Source of the DNA: Caldilineaceae bacterium
Lineage (GTDB): Bacteria > Chloroflexota > Anaerolineae > Caldilineales > Caldilineaceae
Assembly: GCA_018003515.1 (NCBI GenBank)
Contig: JAGNDO010000026.1
Span: 1 to 64,000 of the forward strand
Direction of reading: 5' to 3'
DNA length: 64,000 bases
Shown piece by piece: positions 63,177-64,000 of this stretch (within the stretch, counting starts at the first letter, position 1; every line of letters begins with the position of its first letter). The translations under genes and the position numbers were made by a program. The notes beneath the pieces are model-generated. The model made no database searches. It saw only the letters and a list, made by a program, of their open reading frames with translations, and had not been told where the DNA came from.

Positions 63177-64000
63177 CTACCGTAGTAAATACGCTACCGC
63201 AATCCCCAAATAGTTGGCCACGGCGTAGCCGACGAGACCGGTGGTGAGGCCGGAGAGGAGGATGGTTTTGTTGTCCAGGGCCTCGGCCATGGGGGGGACG
63301 AAGGCGGGGCCAAAGATGGCGGCGGTGGAGGTGATGATGGCCGTGTCCACGTCAATGCGGAAGAGGGCGCAGAGGCCATAGTGGAGGACGAGGGTGCCGG
63401 CCACGACGAAGGCGGTGATGGCCAGGATGGTGCCGCCGGATTGAAAGAGGAGGGAGAAGTTGGTGAGGCTGCCGATGGCGACACAAAAGACGAGGATCAA
63501 GTAGTTACCCAGGCTCTCCGTGGCGGGCAGGGTGCGGATCCGGGGCACGAAGGAAGCGGCGATGCCCAGGGTGGTGATGCCCAGGATGATCCAGGCGATG
63601 TCCATCTCTCCCCGCACGGCCAGGGCCACCCCCACGCTGGCGGCCAGGATCAGGACGCTGAGTCCAAAACCCAAGAGCATCCCCCGCCAAGGCCGAGAGG
63701 ATGTGGATGCCCCCTGGGTGTGCGTGGCCGAGAAGGTCTGGAACGCATCGGCCCCTTGCGGGCGAAAAGCGGGTAGAAATTTCCCCAAAAAGGATTTGGC
63801 AATGGAGAGCAAAAAGAGCAGATAGACGCCGCTGACCACCACATCCGCGGCATTGAGCAGGATGTAGGTCTCCTGGCGCACGTCCAAGGCCAGACCAATA
63901 CTGAGCAGATTGGGGGTGCCGCCGGTGTAGACGCCCACCAACATGCCGGCGATCTTCCAGGTCTCGTCTGTGGCCGTGGCAAAGAGCAGACCGCCCACAA
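63177..64000 (-). CDS. DUF819 membrane protein, partial
   Basis: The visible 274 residues are the C-terminal part; the start lies beyond the right edge. GVYTGGTPNLLSIGLALD is the DUF819 signature, and nine or so hydrophobic segments follow, with FGPAFVPPMAEALDNKTILL near the end. The family (YjcL-like) has carboxylate-transporter-like topology but no assigned substrate. Confidence 0.88.
   Translation of the reverse strand, partial: VGGLLFATATDETWKIAGMLVGVYTGGTPNLLSIGLALDVRQETYILLNAADVVVSGVYLLFLLSIAKSFLGKFLPAFRPQGADAFQTFSATHTQGASTSSRPWRGMLLGFGLSVLILAASVGVALAVRGEMDIAWIILGITTLGIAASFVPRIRTLPATESLGNYLILVFCVAIGSLTNFSLLFQSGGTILAITAFVVAGTLVLHYGLCALFRIDVDTAIITSTAAIFGPAFVPPMAEALDNKTILLSGLTTGLVGYAVANYLGIAVAYLLR

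Overview
The window is a 64-kb chromosomal segment of a high-GC bacterium. Gene style points to the Chloroflexota (Anaerolineae, Caldilineae or Ardenticatenia type): a stand-alone GyrA C-terminal propeller protein, YqhQ/DUF1385, an M23 protease next to trmD, an archaeal-type methylmalonyl-CoA mutase, S1P-lyase-like PLP enzymes and many TTG/GTG starts. This assignment is inference, because no rRNA or other phylogenetic marker is present. No rRNA, tRNA, CRISPR array, prophage or insertion sequence was seen.

Layout. 1-13 kb is mostly housekeeping: partial thyX, yceI, an EF-hand-like secreted protein, yqhQ, an S4 protein, arginine deiminase, rnhA, an M23 peptidase, trmD, ndk, rsfS, rnhB-yraN-miaA, and a long RelA/SpoT protein. 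14.1-16.5 kb is an AT-rich type II restriction-modification island. 16.5-20.5 kb has moeA, an MFS transporter and a second M23 protein. 20.56-23.05 kb is an AT-rich insert bounded by two integron-type attC sites and a core site, with no integrase (a CALIN). 23-38 kb has an ALDH7-like dehydrogenase, a fasciclin lipoprotein, a 7TM-GAF-HTH sensor-like protein, ftsK, rpiA, rplS, an HDAC-like deacetylase, a DUF433/DUF5615 toxin-antitoxin pair, an amine oxidase and an EamA transporter. 38-52 kb has a B12-dependent mutase, P450, two phosphohexomutases, tatD, prenyl synthase, a glycosyltransferase, hisS, msrA and an MBL-rhodanese protein.

52.5-60.3 kb holds the most interesting locus. A XylFGH-type sugar ABC operon on the minus strand encodes a sugar-binding lipoprotein made of two tandem near-identical copies, a single-domain ATPase, and a permease. 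Next comes a protein fusing an ABC ATPase-like domain to a NarL-type histidine kinase. In that ABC domain the Walker B glutamate, the H-loop histidine and the LSGGQ signature are all altered. A divergent gene encodes a receiver - LuxR HTH - receiver regulator. I propose that the degenerate ABC domain lets the kinase dock with, or read, the transporter. 60.4-64 kb has the GyrA-propeller protein, a PLP lyase and a truncated DUF819 membrane protein.

The intergenic DNA is unusual. It is full of 7-8 bp short tandem repeats arranged as inverted pairs, several families of dispersed palindromes, and perfect hairpins with stems of up to 44 bp. Two of those hairpins begin exactly in a TAG stop codon and share the same outer arm. 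Repeats also enter coding frames (miaA, tatD, the GT2 gene).
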